From: Arcuatula senhousia
Taxonomy: Eukaryota; Mollusca; Bivalvia; Mytilida; Mytilidae
Length of the DNA stretch: 64,000 nucleotides
Direction of reading: 5' to 3'
Assembly: GCA_963971305.1 (NCBI GenBank)
Contig: OZ020308.1
Coordinates: 35,245,275 to 35,309,274 of the forward strand
Shown here: in pieces, positions 29,891 through 42,002 of the stretch
Layout: the number at the start of each line of letters is the position of its first letter
How positions within the stretch are numbered: the first letter of the stretch is position 1
Made by a program: the position numbers and the translations under genes
The notes under the pieces: model-generated
Told to the model about the DNA's origin: nothing
The model's input: only the letters and a program-made list of their open reading frames with translations
Databases searched by the model: none

Positions 29891-30769
29891 TTAGATAATG
29901 TGGTTTGAAAATACAATACCAAAATACAAGTTAAAACGATTAATTATGCAGTATATCGATATTTCAAGGAGTAACCACTCATCAGCAGCATTTGAATCAA
30001 AACATTGGAAGAAATGTACTTATTCAAAACCTACAAGATTGAACATGAAAGCAAAATCCAGCACCGAGGATATCGGCTATGTACATTACAGGGAAAGAAA
30101 CCTGGTGTTTTAAACAATTTTGAATTTAACAATCGGAAATTTCAATGAAAAAATAATAGAAATTGATTGGTAAAATCGTGTCAGAAAAGTCAGACGACCA
30201 GGCTTATAATGGCTAAAAGCCACACTTACTCTTTTCGAGAAAGGATTCTATCAGATAATCCCCTATCTGACTCAGACTCATCTCATCTGGAAAGCTGTAT
30301 CTTTCCATTAATGAAAATTTCCACATGATGTACTTTCTTCGTGTACAGCTTTGTCTAAATCCATCAAACTTTTTAGTTCTTAAGGTGACGATATATGTGA
30401 ACAAACAAACAGGGTGATTATCACATATCCTTTTCCCATGTGCAGGAGCATGATGATATATCAAGAACTAGATGAATTGTTAAATTCACTTTTTTCCACA
30501 AAACAACACTGATTATGCATTCACTAGTATGTCTGCAATATGACTTTATACTCTATTGTTATGCTTAAGAGGATGTACTTATTGTGTAAATTTAGGAGTG
30601 TAAAAGACACAGATCAGACCCAGCAAAATCAAAGTGATAAACATCAAAACAAACCAAGAGATGCACCATAACAATTGTTCAGATCAACTTGACAAACACA
30701 AGACTGAAAAAGGACCAGGATTTTTTTTTAATGAAAACCGTTTACAGGTTTTTAATCAATTACTGCTTA
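29891..30769. other. short dispersed repeats
   Basis: 29940-30080 shares blocks (atatttcaaggagt, catcagcagcatttgaatca, gcaccgaggat) with 48140-48285. 30240-30460 resembles part of repeat U (aaatccatcaa with gatgtact blocks). No gene. Confidence 0.5.
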
Positions 30770-30805
30770 GCTACAATAATAATGCTCCTTTGACATCTTT
30801 GATCG
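30770..30805. repeat. MITE end fragment
   Basis: agctacaataataatgctcc tttgacatctttgat matches the terminal inverted repeat at 47936 and 48348. Confidence 0.6.
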
Positions 30806-31415
30806 GGCGGATCCGCCTTATTAGGGTAACGGCCTCATAATATCGTTTTTTCATGTTTTTGACCTATAGAATGAAAACTATAGTAGATAGAGTAAAGTTG
30901 CTCACCTGACCCGAAGGGTCATGTAAGCTATTGCCATCACTTGGCGTTTGTCGTCGTTGTCGTTAACTTTTCTTTTAAAATCTTCTCTGAAACTACTGAA
31001 AGGATTGCTTTGAAACTTTACACACTTTATCTATGTAATGTCCTCTACCAAAATGGTGACTGCGGTCCAAACAACATGGCTGCCGTTATTAAAACAGAAC
31101 AGGAGGGGCAGACCACCGTTTTTGGCTTATAAAGCAAAAAGTACGATTGAGCTCTACAAAAGTATCCATTGGGTCGAAGTTGTCAGATGGCCGCTTATAG
31201 GGGTTATATGACCCTTTAATGATCAAAAATAGTGTTTTTTCATGTTTTTGGCCTATAGAATTAAAACTATTGTAGATAATGAACAGCTGTTGCTTGCTTA
31301 AACATTTAGCTGATTGAGCTTTACAGAAGTCTCCATTTGTTCGAAGTTGTCAGACGACTTTTTATAAGGGATATGACCCTTGAATGGGGAAAAATAGTTT
31401 TTTTTCATGTTTTTA
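30806..31415 (+). repeat. family Y fragments, interrupted head
   Basis: A partial short core, then a new head at 30899 (ctcacctgacccgaagggtc) and two cores, ending where another Y head starts in a T run at 31411-31415. No tail of its own is seen. Confidence 0.65.
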
Positions 31416-31812
31416 CCTCACCTGGACCGAAGTCCAGGTGAGCTACTGCCATCACTTGGCGTCCGTCGTCGTCCGTCGTTAACATTTCTTTGAAAATCTT
31501 CTCCGAAACGACTGAAGGAATTGCTTTGACTCTTTGCACACTTCATCTTTGGGATGTCCTCTACCAAGATTGCACAAATGGTGACTGCCGTCCAAAGAAC
31601 ATGGCCGCCGTTACTTAAAATAGACCAGGGGGTCAGACTATTGTTTTTGGCTTGTAAATCAAAGAGTATAAGAGATAGATGAAATCTGATGCCACGCTAC
31701 TGCCTCAGCATCAAAAGCTCTACTAATGTCTCCTAACATTTTTTCATGATTTGGGCCTACGGCTACAGAATAAATTATAGAAGATAGAGAAAAGCTGTTA
31801 CTTGCTTAAATG

Positions 31813-32329
31813 ATCCCATGCGGGGCCCGGGAGGCGAATAGGCTCGCAGCAGCGCTAAGGTTGTCGGTAAAAGTCCACTAAAGAGCGCTCAGAAACCTGA
31901 CATCGGGGTCAGGCCGCTTTGCCCACAAAGTGACTGGGATGTGTGCCCCAGGTGGTTGAATGGGGCAGCCCTGACATCGAGAGATGCGGGGTCGTTAGGC
32001 GATAATGCGGAAAACCTGACCGCAAACCATAGTGGTGCACCGTGTTGGAAAAAATGTTACGTTCCTTGCACATTAAAGAACCCTGCTGCAGGTCTCGGTA
32101 AGAGTAGGACCCGAAGGATCCCCATGCAGGAGGCTAAATTTTCCGTCCCTACCCATTACTCCTTTTTCCAGTGGCAGTCAAAACTCTCCTACCCGATTGG
32201 CCTTGTGTCCCCATTTCCTCCACTTCATCATCATTTCATGTTCATTGTACCACCACTTTCATGTTCATCTCCCGGATATAGCCGAAATCGCGCTGCTTGG
32301 GAGTAAAGCAATAACTAACTAACTAACTA
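31813..32329 (+). mobile_element. SINE family B, copy 3
   Basis: Full length with a 13-bp duplication acttgcttaaatg (31800-31812 and 32330-32342) taken from a family Y core. Confidence 0.92.
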
Positions 32330-32440
32330 ACTTGCTTAAATGTTCAGCTCATTTAGCTCTAGAAGTCTTTGGTTTTACTGTTTTATGCTCTTCATAATCA
32401 TATAGTGTTTGGCATTTTCAATATTTTTGGTAGAGCGCCT

Positions 32441-32479
32441 CTGATGAGTCCTGAATAGACGAAACGCGCGTCAGGCGTA
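32441..32479 (+). ncRNA. hammerhead ribozyme-like core, copy 4
   Basis: Core and stem III intact. Stem II has one mismatch (GTCC/AGAC), so it may be weaker than the other copies. Confidence 0.55.
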
Positions 32480-32575
32480 GCAAAATTTATTGTCTGGAAC
32501 TTTGTTGTCATTTTGATGTATATGGTTGACTCAAGACCAGGTGAGCGATTCAGGCTCCTGGGAGTTCTTGTTACA

Positions 32576-33012
32576 TAAGTCTCAACAATGCATTTTAGGC
32601 AAATAATTACCTATACCCTCCACCATTTTACAAGTATTAAATAAAACATTGGCACTAAAATACAAATAAACACCCTATTCAAATGAAGTATATATTTTTA
32701 ATAACGTTTTCCTAGCTACGAGCGCATATGTAATTATGCCATGATTATATAAGCTTATTGATCCAGGAGCTATTTCTAATAACAAGTGCTGTTTATTTCC
32801 ATAATGAATAATTATTTTAAAAATGGGCGACAGTGATTTTTAAAACCACATGACCACCATGTCTATACTTAAGTTCATGCAATTACAAAAAATGGATTCT
32901 TAAACACTAATGTACAAATCCAGTGTGTCAATAATGAAATAGGCTGATAAAACAAGTAATACCGTGAATTACTCACCGCTTCATATTAGACGCTGTACTG
33001 TAAAACAAACTG
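32576..33012. other. no feature seen
   Basis: AT-rich spacer. Confidence 0.5.
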
Positions 33013-33023
33013 AAAAAAAAATC

Positions 33024-33361
33024 GTTGAATGGGGCGGGGCAGCCCTGACAACGAGAGATGCGGTATTGCGGAAAAACTGACCGCAAACCATAGTGGTGCA
33101 CCATGTTGGGAAAAATGTCACGTTCTTCGCACGTTAAAGAACCCTGCTGCAGGTTTCGGTAAGAGTAGGACCCGTAGGATCCCCATTTCCCGTCCCTTTT
33201 TCCAGTGGCAGTCAAAACTCTCCTACCCGATTGGCCTTGTGTCCCCATTTCCTCCACTTTATCATTATTCATGTTCATCGCATTCATCTCCCGGATAAAG
33301 CAGAAGTCGTGCTGCTTGGGAGTAAAGCAATAACTACATTGTAACTAACTAAATAACTAAT
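33024..33361 (+). mobile_element. SINE family B, copy 4 (5'-truncated)
   Basis: Starts inside the element at ttgaatggggcggggcagcc and runs to an (AACT)-like tail. aaaaaaaatc at 33014-33023 and at about 33363-33372 is a likely target duplication, so truncation occurred at insertion. Confidence 0.8.
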
Positions 33362-33379
33362 TAAAAAAAATCTAAAGTC

Positions 33380-34200
33380 TAGTTATCTCCCCCCGATGAT
33401 AACTGAAAGCAATACAAATTATTCATGGACATCTACAGAAGATGTACTTCATGCTCAGTTTCATCAAAATCCATCAAACGGTCAAGGAGTTTCGCTTACG
33501 GGGTTTCACATTAAATTATGTATTTAAAGGCTAAGTCCTTTTATCTCTCCTGAATGATATCCAAGTGCAATGAAAATTCTTCATGCACATCTACATATGA
33601 TGTACCTCCTTCAGGTAAAGTTTCATCTAAATCCGTCCTGTGCGGGGCACGGGTGTCGAATAGGCCCGCAGCAGAGCCTAGCTTGTCGTAAGAGGCGACT
33701 AAGGGTCTTGGGATTCTGACGTTGGGTCAGTGCTCAGCCCACAGAGCGACCAGGTGTGTACCCTTAATGGCTGAATAAGGTTGATCTCGTCCGCAAGGGT
33801 CGTCAGTCTATGACCACTGACCATAGTGGGCCAGCGTGTGTGGAGAGTGCCACGCTTCATGCACGTAAGACCCCTTTGTGGACTGCAAAGTAGTGCTAAA
33901 TTTTCCGCCCCTAATCACCTCACCCCTTTTTCTGTGGTTCTTCAAAATTTACTTGTCCTTTGTTTCCCACCCCACCTCATATTTCATTTATCATCATCAT
34001 TTCATGTTCATTTTATCATCCTTTTCATGTTAATCGCCTGTGGATAACTTATATAGTGTTACACGGGCGTAAACACCAACTCACTCTCTTCATCAAAATC
34101 CTTCAAGCGGTTTAGGAGGAGAAGCGCTTACGAGTTATATGGACAGTCGGACGGACAGACAGACAGGATGTATACCCCCACTTTGTTTGCGGAAGGTATA
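33380..34200 (+). repeat. repeat U, split by SINE
   Basis: Cores with cacatctac.gatgtac and gtttcatctaaatcc, and an end with agtcggacggacagacagac then tataccccc. Interrupted by SINE A copy 6. Noncoding. Confidence 0.6.
33635..34088 (+). mobile_element. SINE family A, copy 6
   Basis: Diverged, with several internal deletions. Flanked by ttcatctaaatcc / ttcatcaaaatcc (33622-33634 and 34089-34101, one mismatch). Confidence 0.85.
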
Positions 34201-35072
34201 AAAATCATGGTTGAATTTCATCAATTTGGATAACTAAAATTGCCAAACACATTCAACAAATGCAAAAAATAGATCCTTTTAAGAAATTATTGAGAAGTAT
34301 TGAGCAGCATTCTATTCACTGTGCTTTAAGAACTTTTAATGTATGCACATACATAAATCTGTTCGTCAAAACTATATGATATTGGGAAAAATAAAATGAG
34401 TCTTCCACATTGAAATTACTGACACATCCGAATGGAATTCTGTCTAAGTTGTTTTTGATTTGATACTCAGCTAATGCATGAAATGCTTTAGAAACCTTTA
34501 CCTGCATCACCTTAATTTCAAACAATCATATCAAGTGTTTGAGACATAATACATTCAAAATTTCTTTTCCCTATATAATTTACTTTATAATATTTCTTGC
34601 ACTTTAAATTCAGACAAACAGATATTCATCCTGATAAAAAAAAACTGTGTATACATATAACCATAATATGGAGTAGGCTTTTGCCTAAAATCAGACGAAG
34701 TCAAATTCTCATAGATTTTTCTAATGAAATAAAATTTGAATAATGTCAATGATGAAAACCATGCCTTCCTTTTCAAAAAAGCGAGCTTTGAAAGTTTCAA
34801 AGAATTTTTGATAATGTGCAAGCCCCCCTACCCAAATCATGACATTTGCATTCTTGTTAAAAATACATTGGGTCAGTGATTATTCAAACTTGATATAAAT
34901 ATTTAGGGACAACATTCGGCGGGGACGAAATAACTTTCCTTTAAAGGTTCTGTGACGTCATTTCCGTCAGAGAATTTCGCGTTTCCTGCAGACGAACAAC
35001 ATTTAGCCCTATGCAACGGTTTCGTAGGCTTTCTGTGTCAGTATTTGTCATTCTCTGTATTGGCAACAATTT
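34201..35072. other. no feature seen
   Basis: AT-rich; frames of 69-85 codons without motifs. Confidence 0.5.
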
Positions 35073-35587
35073 AAATAATAATAATAATACAAGAGAATTA
35101 TAGCGCCCTATCTATAAACAATACCCTAAGACGCTTTACAGTGACAATAAAACAAAATGAAATACATGTACACAAAACAAAATAAAAGTAAAAAATATGT
35201 AAAAAGATGAATAAAATAGTAAAATGAATTCAGATACCTAAAACTTAACGAAATTTGACTATGATAAAATATTTAAAAAATGAAATATAAAGTTAACGTG
35301 AAAAGGAAAATGATCAAAACTGCTAAATAAAATGGAAGAAGATAAATAAAACATAAAAATACAAGTAGACCCAAACATGTCAAGAAGCAATTTACCCTGG
35401 ACTGATGTAAAACAATTATCTTTATCAGATAAAAATGTAAAGAGATATGATATATGATAGAAGATATATAAGATATGTTGACCAAAATAAAATATAGAAA
35501 TAATATACAGAACCATACGAAACGTTCCAATATAAAAAGAAAAAAACTAATCACAGCAAGTATCTACTAATAAAGTTGATGTTTATG

Positions 35588-36532
35588 TTAAACATTGAAA
35601 GCCTTTTTGAATAAAAATGTTTTGAGACATGTCTTGAATTCAGTGAAGGAGTTTTTGGTTCGTAATCTCAGAGGTAGACTATTCCACAAGAAAGACGCTG
35701 ATTTGTCCAAGCGACGGTCACCATAAGTCTTCGTTCTAGTAATGGGAACTGTCAAAAGCGAGGCCGACTCAGAACGGAGGGAACGCACTGGAGTGTACGG
35801 ATTAATCAGTTCAGCTATATGACTAGGAGCTTGTCCATGAAGAGCCTTGAACACATACATAATGAGTTTGTATTGACACCTGAATTCTACAGGAAGCCAG
35901 TGTAGACGTTTCAAAACAGGAGTGATGTGATCAGTCTTTCTGGTTTTGGTTACAAGCCTGGCTGCTGTGTGCTGCACTCGCTGAAGTTTGTCCATTCACT
36001 TTTTACTGATTCCATGAAGGAGGGCATTCCCGTAATCAAGACGGGATGTCACTAACGAATTTACCAAAAGTTTACAGACGTCTTCCGTGATGAACTGTCT
36101 AATGAATCCTATATTGCGAATGTGAAAGTAGCAAGCCTTTGTGACTGCATTGCATTGTTTTTCCATGTTCAATGTTCTATCAAAATATACTCCTAGGTTT
36201 TTAACGTATTGAGCATTGCATATAACATTGCCTCCAAGTGCTAAACTAAACTCTGAAAATTCATGGGCTTTATGTCTTGGAGTAAAAATCATAAATTCAG
36301 TTTTTTCTTCATTCAGTTTTAGTAAATTGGAACTCATCCATTCCCGGATATCTGATAAACAAGATGATAACTTTGCGGAAATGTCGGTGATGTTATTACG
36401 AGGTTCAATTACAATGTATATTTGTGAATCATCGGCGTAGCAATGGTAATCTATTTGATGACTTTCGCAAATGTCACCGATGGGTTTGGAGAAAATACAA
36501 TAAAGTCTCGGACCAAGTACCGAACCCTGCGG
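35588..36532 (-). pseudogene. CR1-like RT, C-terminal part
   Basis: Continues VLGPRLY directly after the insertion site, then YADDSQIYI (catalytic Asp pair), SSNLLKLNEEKTEFM, VKNLGVYFD and LDYGNALLHGISKK. An in-frame TGA follows at about 35996, then MDKLQRVQHTAARLV, PVLKRLHWLPVEFR, LRSESASLLTVP and FLWNSLPLRLR up to the stop at 35588. The last block is the typical C-terminus of CR1/L2-type LINEs. Apart from the TGA and the SINE the frame is well preserved. Confidence 0.85.
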
Positions 36533-37379
36533 GACCCGTGCGGGGCCCGGGAGGCGAATAGGCCCGCAGCAGCGCTAAGCTTGTCGGTAAAAGTCCACTA
36601 AAGAGCGCTCAGAAACCTGACATCGGGGTCAGGCCGCTTAGCCCATAAAGCGACTGGGATGTGTGCTTCAGGTGGTAGAATGGGGCAGCCCTGTCATAAT
36701 GAATGCCGGGGTCGTCAGGCTATAATGCGGAAAACCTGACCGCAAACCATAGTGGGCCAACGTGTGTGGAGAGGGCCACGCTTCATGCACGTAAAAGATC
36801 CCTTTGTGGACCGCCAAATAGTGCACCACATAGGCTAAATTTTCTGCCCCTACCCATCACTCCCCTTTTCCAGTGGTCTTCAAAATTTACAGTTCCTTTG
36901 TTTCCCACCCCACCCCCACGTTTTTCTTTCAGTGTGTGTAGGTCCAATCAGGATTCATCATTGTATTTTCGACAGATAAGGGTTGATTGTGTGAAATCGG
37001 GTAAGGGTTGGCTATATTCCACTTAGGTAAGTGTTCTAACTAGTATGACCTCATTTCAGGTAAGTGTTCTTCATTGTTGGTCACCATAGGTAAGGGTTCC
37101 AGATTGTGTGAAGTTTTTGGGGAGAGATTTCGTCGCTTTCTGGGTACATTGGCCTATGGTGCGTTGAGGATACATTGGCCTGTCTTGTGAGTTGGTTCGT
37201 TTTCCTTCTGGTTTGTGGTCGTACATTGGCCTTTTTTCGCATGACATGCATGGGTCTGTGTTATGGGTGCTGTTTCCTGGGTGGGTCTACACAATTCAAT
37301 TTATTTATTCAATTAGTTCTTGTCCTGATTATGACTGAAATATTGTTGACTGGACATAAAACAAACAACAAACAAACAA
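36533..37379 (+). mobile_element. chimeric SINE (B head, A middle, foreign tail)
   Basis: Positions 36533-36735 are family B (gtaaaagtccactaaagagc). From about gcaaaccatagtgggccaac the sequence is family A (cttcatgcacgtaaaagatc). After about 36920 both are left for about 450 bp of unrelated sequence ending tattgttgactggacataaa and an (ACAA/CAAA) tail. A 14-bp duplication accgaaccctgcgg (36519-36532 and 37380-37393) encloses the whole, so the mosaic moved as one unit. Confidence 0.85.
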
Positions 37380-37720
37380 ACCGAACCCTGCGGCACTCCG
37401 ATTGTAAGCGCTTGGCGGTCTGACAAAGTTGAACCTATTGAAACTTGTTGTATTCTATCGCTCAAATATGACTGGATCCACGATAGCGCCGATCCAGAAA
37501 TTCCAAAAGTATGTTCCAGTTGAGAGAATAAGATTTCATGATTGATTACGTCGAATGCTGCTGAGAGGTCCAACATTACGAGAATGGAACAGCTATTTCG
37601 ATCTAGAGCCGTTACGATGTCATTGTGAACTCTAAGTAACGCAGTTTCGGTGGAATGATTTGCACGATAAGCTGATTGTCTGTTATCATGAAGCTTGTTA
37701 CTTTCCAGATGAGAGTCAAT
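37380..37720 (-). pseudogene. CR1-like RT, N-terminal part of the domain
   Basis: The minus strand reads QSAYRANHSTETALLRVHND, LVMLDLSAAFDVINHEIL (first catalytic Asp) and LTIGVPQGS. The SINE splits the conserved GVPQGS-VLGP motif. Confidence 0.85.
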
Positions 37721-37891
37721 TTAAAGATTGATTTAGAAACCTGGCGGAAAATAACGGCATGGTTTAAAGAATATTCCTACAGGATTAAATAGTTGTTGAT
37801 ACTGATTTACAAACACTGAGGTAAGACCCTTAATTCATATTATACCACGCCACACGAAGTGGCAGGGTATTATGTTATACCCTCAGTTTTT

Positions 37892-40108
37892 AGCTCACCT
37901 GGCCAAAGGCCATGTTAGCTTATGCCATCACTATGCGTCCGTCGTCGTCCGTCGTCTGTCGTCCGTTAACAATTTCAAAAATCTTCTTCTCTGAAACCAC
38001 AAAACCAATTTCTCTGAAACTTTGCAGGAATGGTATATGACATGTTGGAAACAAACGATCCTCATTTGAAATGATTCGTTAAGGAACATGGCTGCTGTTA
38101 CTAAAAATAGAACAAAACCACTTAAAATGGCTTATAACTTAGCAACCATAACAGAAAAAATCTGAAGGATCTTAGACTGTTCAGAATCAAAATCTCTACA
38201 AAAGTCTCCATTGGGTCGAAGTTGTCAGAGGAACCCTAATAGGGGTTATGGCCCTTTAAAGGTCAAAAATAGCCTTTTTCATGTTTTTGCCCCATAGAAT
38301 GAAAACTATTGCAGATAGAGAAAAGCTGTTGCTTGCTTAAATGTTCAGCTCATTTAGCTTTACAAAATTCATCATAGGGTCAAAGTTGTCAGATGACCCC
38401 TTATAGGAGTTACAGCCCCTTAAAGGTGAAAAATAGTGTTTTTATACGACCGCAAATTTTTTGCGATCGTATTATGTTATGGCGATGTCGTTGTCGTCGT
38501 CTGTAGACACTATATTTTTTGCGATCGTAATATGTTATGGCGATGTCGTTGTCGTCGTCGTTGTCTGTAGACACTTTGGTTTCTGTGCGATAACTTTAGT
38601 TTTAGTTAACCAATTGTTATGAAATTTTGATATGATGTTTATAACCACTAAAGGAAGGTTGGTATTGCATTTGGGGTTTCTGGCCCCTATCGTTTTAGAA
38701 AAAAGGGCCAAAAGGGGCTAGAACTGGTGTATTGACAAAACGTCTGTAGAATGTTTAATTGTCATCCGATTTTGATCATTCTTTTTTTATTGTATTCCTC
38801 AATAAATTCTGTCAACAAAATGTAACAACACCTTTGATGTATCTTGTACCGTTACATTTGCTATAAGGGGTCAAAAAGGGACCACACCCAAAAAAAATCT
38901 ACTTTTTTTAATTGTGGTTCGATTTTCAAAATCTTTTTTTCATTGGAATCCTTGTAAAACTCCCTGCCTGCGATTTTCAATCAGATTTGCAATATCTCAT
39001 ACCGTTTTTGAGAAATTAGGGGTCAAAGGGGCCAAAAACGCCATTAATAAAAGTTTGTCCAGGCAAATAGTTTTTTTACCAATATTAAGTTGTAGTGGGC
39101 CAGCCAATTGTTATGAAGTTTAAATATGATGATTATATCCACTAAAGGAATGTTGGTTTTGTATTTGGGGTTTGTGGCCCCTACTGTTTTTAAAAAAAGG
39201 GCCAAAGGGGCTAAAACGTGTGTATTGACTTAACTGTTGTAGAATGTTCATTATTCATTCAATTTTGAAAATTCTTTTTTATTTGTTGAAGTGCTCATAA
39301 AATTCTGTCTACTAAATGTGTCAATGATTTTGATATGTGTTTCACCATTACATTGCTACAGGGGGCTAAAGACAAGCCACGCCCATAAAATCAACTTTTT
39401 TATTTTTGGTCCGATTTTCAAAATCTTTTTTTCATTGGAATCCTTGTGAAAATCCCTGGCTGTGTTTATCAATCAGATTTGCAATATCTCTTACCGTTTT
39501 CGAGAAATTAGGGGTCAAAGGGGCCTAAAACACCAATTTTAAAAGTTTGTCAAGGCAAATAGTTTTATACTTAAAATTAAGTTGTAGTTATTACATGTAT
39601 ATAAATAAGGCTTTTTGTATTAGATGTTGATGTAAATATATATGTGTCAAAAATGCATTTTTAAGTCCACAACAGGATGCATGTGTCAAAAAGCTTTGTA
39701 CGTCCACCATGGGCGTCATGTGACCAAAGCAATGGACTATCCATATTAGGCCTCCAACGTACAGGGTTAAACTTGTTGCGGTCGTATCATGCTGCGCTTG
39801 GCGTAGCTTTTTTTGGCTTATAGAATGAAAACTTTTGCAGATAGAGAAAAGTTGTTGCTTGCTTAAATGTTCAGCTCATTTAGCTTTACAAAATTCATCT
39901 AGGGTCAAAGTTGTCAGATGACCCCTTATAGGAGTTACAGCCCCTTAAAGACGAAAAATAGTGTTTTGGCCTATAGAATGAAAACTATTGCAGATAGGGA
40001 AAAGCTGTTGCTTGCTTATTTGTTCAGCTCATTTAGCTTTACAAAGTTCTTCATAGGATTGACATCAAGACCAGCTGAGCGATTCAGGCTCCTGGGAGCC
40101 TCTTGTTT
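37892..40108 (+). mobile_element. family Y element inside repeat Z
   Basis: Head agctcacctggccaaaggcc, short cores, then repeat W (38443-39806), more cores, and the standard tail ending gcctcttgttttc. Inserted in the T run of cctcagttttt. Confidence 0.8.
38443..39806 (+). mobile_element. repeat W inside the family Y element
   Basis: The start tatacgaccgcaaa pairs with tttgcgatcgta. The start is partly duplicated (gcgatgtcgttgtcgtcgtc twice). Two long cores contain agaaattaggggtcaaaggg; the end is ttgcggtcgtatcatgctgc. It splits a Y core between tgtttt and ttggc. Noncoding. Confidence 0.75.
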
Positions 40109-40785
40109 TCGTTGTCCGTCCGACCCCCGAAGGTTTCCGACCAATAACTTGAAAACGCGTCTATGGATTTGAATGATATTTTGCACAGCTGTTAGGTACA
40201 TAAAAATACAGGTCAAGTTCGATTTCCAGCATGATCCAAAAAATAGTTTTTGAGATAGGCCACTTTGAAAAATCAAATTTCATGAAATTTGAGTTTCCGA
40301 CCAATAACTTGAAAAACGCGTCATGGGATTCAAATGATATTTTGTACAGCTATTGAGTACAATAAAATACAGGTCAAGTTCAATTTCCAGCATGATCCGA
40401 AAATTACAGTTTTCGAGATAGGCCACTTTGAAATCAAATTTTATGAACTTTTGATATTATAACGTGGCGGGGTATCATTTAATGTCCCATTACATGCCCT
40501 ATTTTTTTTTCTATTATCATGGCTAGGATCATGGAACATCAATCTTATTTATCATGATGTATTATTAGAGAAAAAGGGATGATTGTTCGTCCCACATTTA
40601 TTACGTTGTCGTAGTGTCATGTCGTGATAGTGACGTCATTTAGTTAGTCTGTTGTCATGTAAACACGTCGCCATATTGGAATCCGTTGTTATGGTGCTTT
40701 ATTTGAATTTTTCAAAATTATGGGATTTCGATCTCTCGGATGAGTGCAGATGTTGGTTTGTCATGCGGTTTTGTTTTGTCTTCCT

Positions 40786-41040
40786 TTACCGGATTTGACA
40801 CGATGAATGGACTATTGGCAACGCGACGGGTGTGCTATAGCAAGCAGGAACTGCTTACTCTTCCGGAGCACCTGAGTTCACTCTTGTTTCAACTGGAGTT
40901 CGCGATTTTGATTGATATTCAGTTATTTTGTGTTTCCATGTACTACATGTTGTCTGTTTCTGTCCCGTTCTTGTTGGTGTTCACTGGTTTTGTCTCTGCC
41001 CCTTCAGATTTTTGACAATCGGATACCCAGTTGGTACCTC
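40786..41040 (+). repeat. repeat R, copy 2
   Basis: ccggatttgac, caacgcgacgggtgtgctat, ttccggagcacctgagtt and tgttgtctg recur in order at 47087-47800. Probably untranslated retroelement sequence. Confidence 0.6.
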
Positions 41041-42002
41041 TGCTTCTTTCGAATAAAGTTCAAATGACGCACAAAAAGTCAGTGGAAAAATATAACTGTA
41101 TAAAAATTTCTTTATAGGTTTAATTGGTTTAATGCGAGCACACAGCTGAAGCTAGCATTTTGTTTTAGGGATAATGGGATTGATTTGCAAAATGCTACTT
41201 CCGGTACGAAGCGTCAATACATTTAATTTTCATCAGTCGGACTTCGTCCGATATTAGACTGTAGTAGCCTGAAACAGTCAATTGCAAGGCATAAATTTGA
41301 AGTACATGTAAATGTAGTAGGTATCACTCATTTAAGCGTCCTTTTTTTCTTCTCTGCAGATGCTCTGGAACAAGTATGGATTTAAATTTCACTGGAATAT
41401 CAAATTCGCTGTCTTTCACATGGAACTTGTTAACTTGGAAATTGTTTTGTCTTGTTTTGTGTGTGTCTTTTGTACTCTTGTTAGATATAAGAATCTTAAA
41501 TATTTTTATTTCTTAATATTCTTTTCAGTCTATAAACTTGGCTGCATGCGACAATTATGCTTTGTCAGTCCACCATAGGATGCAAGTGTCTAAAACTATT
41601 TACTGTCCATATTGGGCCTAGAACGAACAGGGTTCAACGTTTTGCCATGCGACGTAGGGCCAGACATCGATTGGTCTTGTTTTGTTTCGGTTTTGTCTTC
41701 GAAATTTCGTACTTATGATATTCGGATGTCCCTATGGTACCTCATTACTTCTGTCATGGTTCTGTACATTATGTAGACAATGGGATATTTATTGGTTGAT
41801 GCTTGGATCGGTCCGAATCATATGTGTGATGTTTGTTTCATGGTGCAATAGCAAGGTACCAAGCAGCGCCCTATGACTACATTGAAGGCTGCTTGTTATT
41901 CTACGTTGAGGATTTTAAGTTTCTGAAGGTTTATGAGAATTGGGTCATGTACACTTATTCCACATCTCATTATCATTCAGTAAATACCATTCCTAATTGA
42001 TA
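41041..42002. other. no secure feature
   Basis: Moderately complex DNA with fragments recalling repeat R (tgtccctatggtacctcatt) but no ORF with motifs. Confidence 0.45.

Larger units (their letters stand above)
31416..32572 (+). mobile_element. family Y element carrying SINE B and a hammerhead repeat
   Basis: Head acctcacctggaccgaagtc, two cores, SINE B (31813-32329), further core sequence, a hammerhead repeat (about 32370-32523), and a slightly damaged tail (gggagttcttgtt). Confidence 0.75.
35073..37740 (-). mobile_element. CR1-like LINE, 5'-truncated and split by SINE
   Basis: Minus-strand order: RT motifs from about 37720, the chimeric SINE, the rest of RT, the C-terminal domain, a stop at 35588, a 3' untranslated region, and an (ATT)n tail at 35089-35073. 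The 5' end of the element (endonuclease and first ORF) is missing. Confidence 0.85.
37840..40476 (+). repeat. repeat Z, split by family Y element
   Basis: The left end has tataccacgccacacgaagt and its complement-like ggcagggtat. The right part (40109-40476) has cgttgtccgtccgacccccg, two cores with gaccaataacttgaaaa and aaaatacaggtcaagtt, and ends aacgtggcggggtatcattt. Noncoding. Confidence 0.7.

Noticed and set aside
35259..35554. Two overlapping hydrophobic ORFs of 85-93 codons
   Set aside because: AT-rich 3' untranslated region of the CR1-like LINE; composition alone explains them.
40740..41015. A possible membrane protein ORF of 91 codons
   Set aside because: It lies in repeat R, which recurs at 47.1-47.8 kb with frame-breaking differences.
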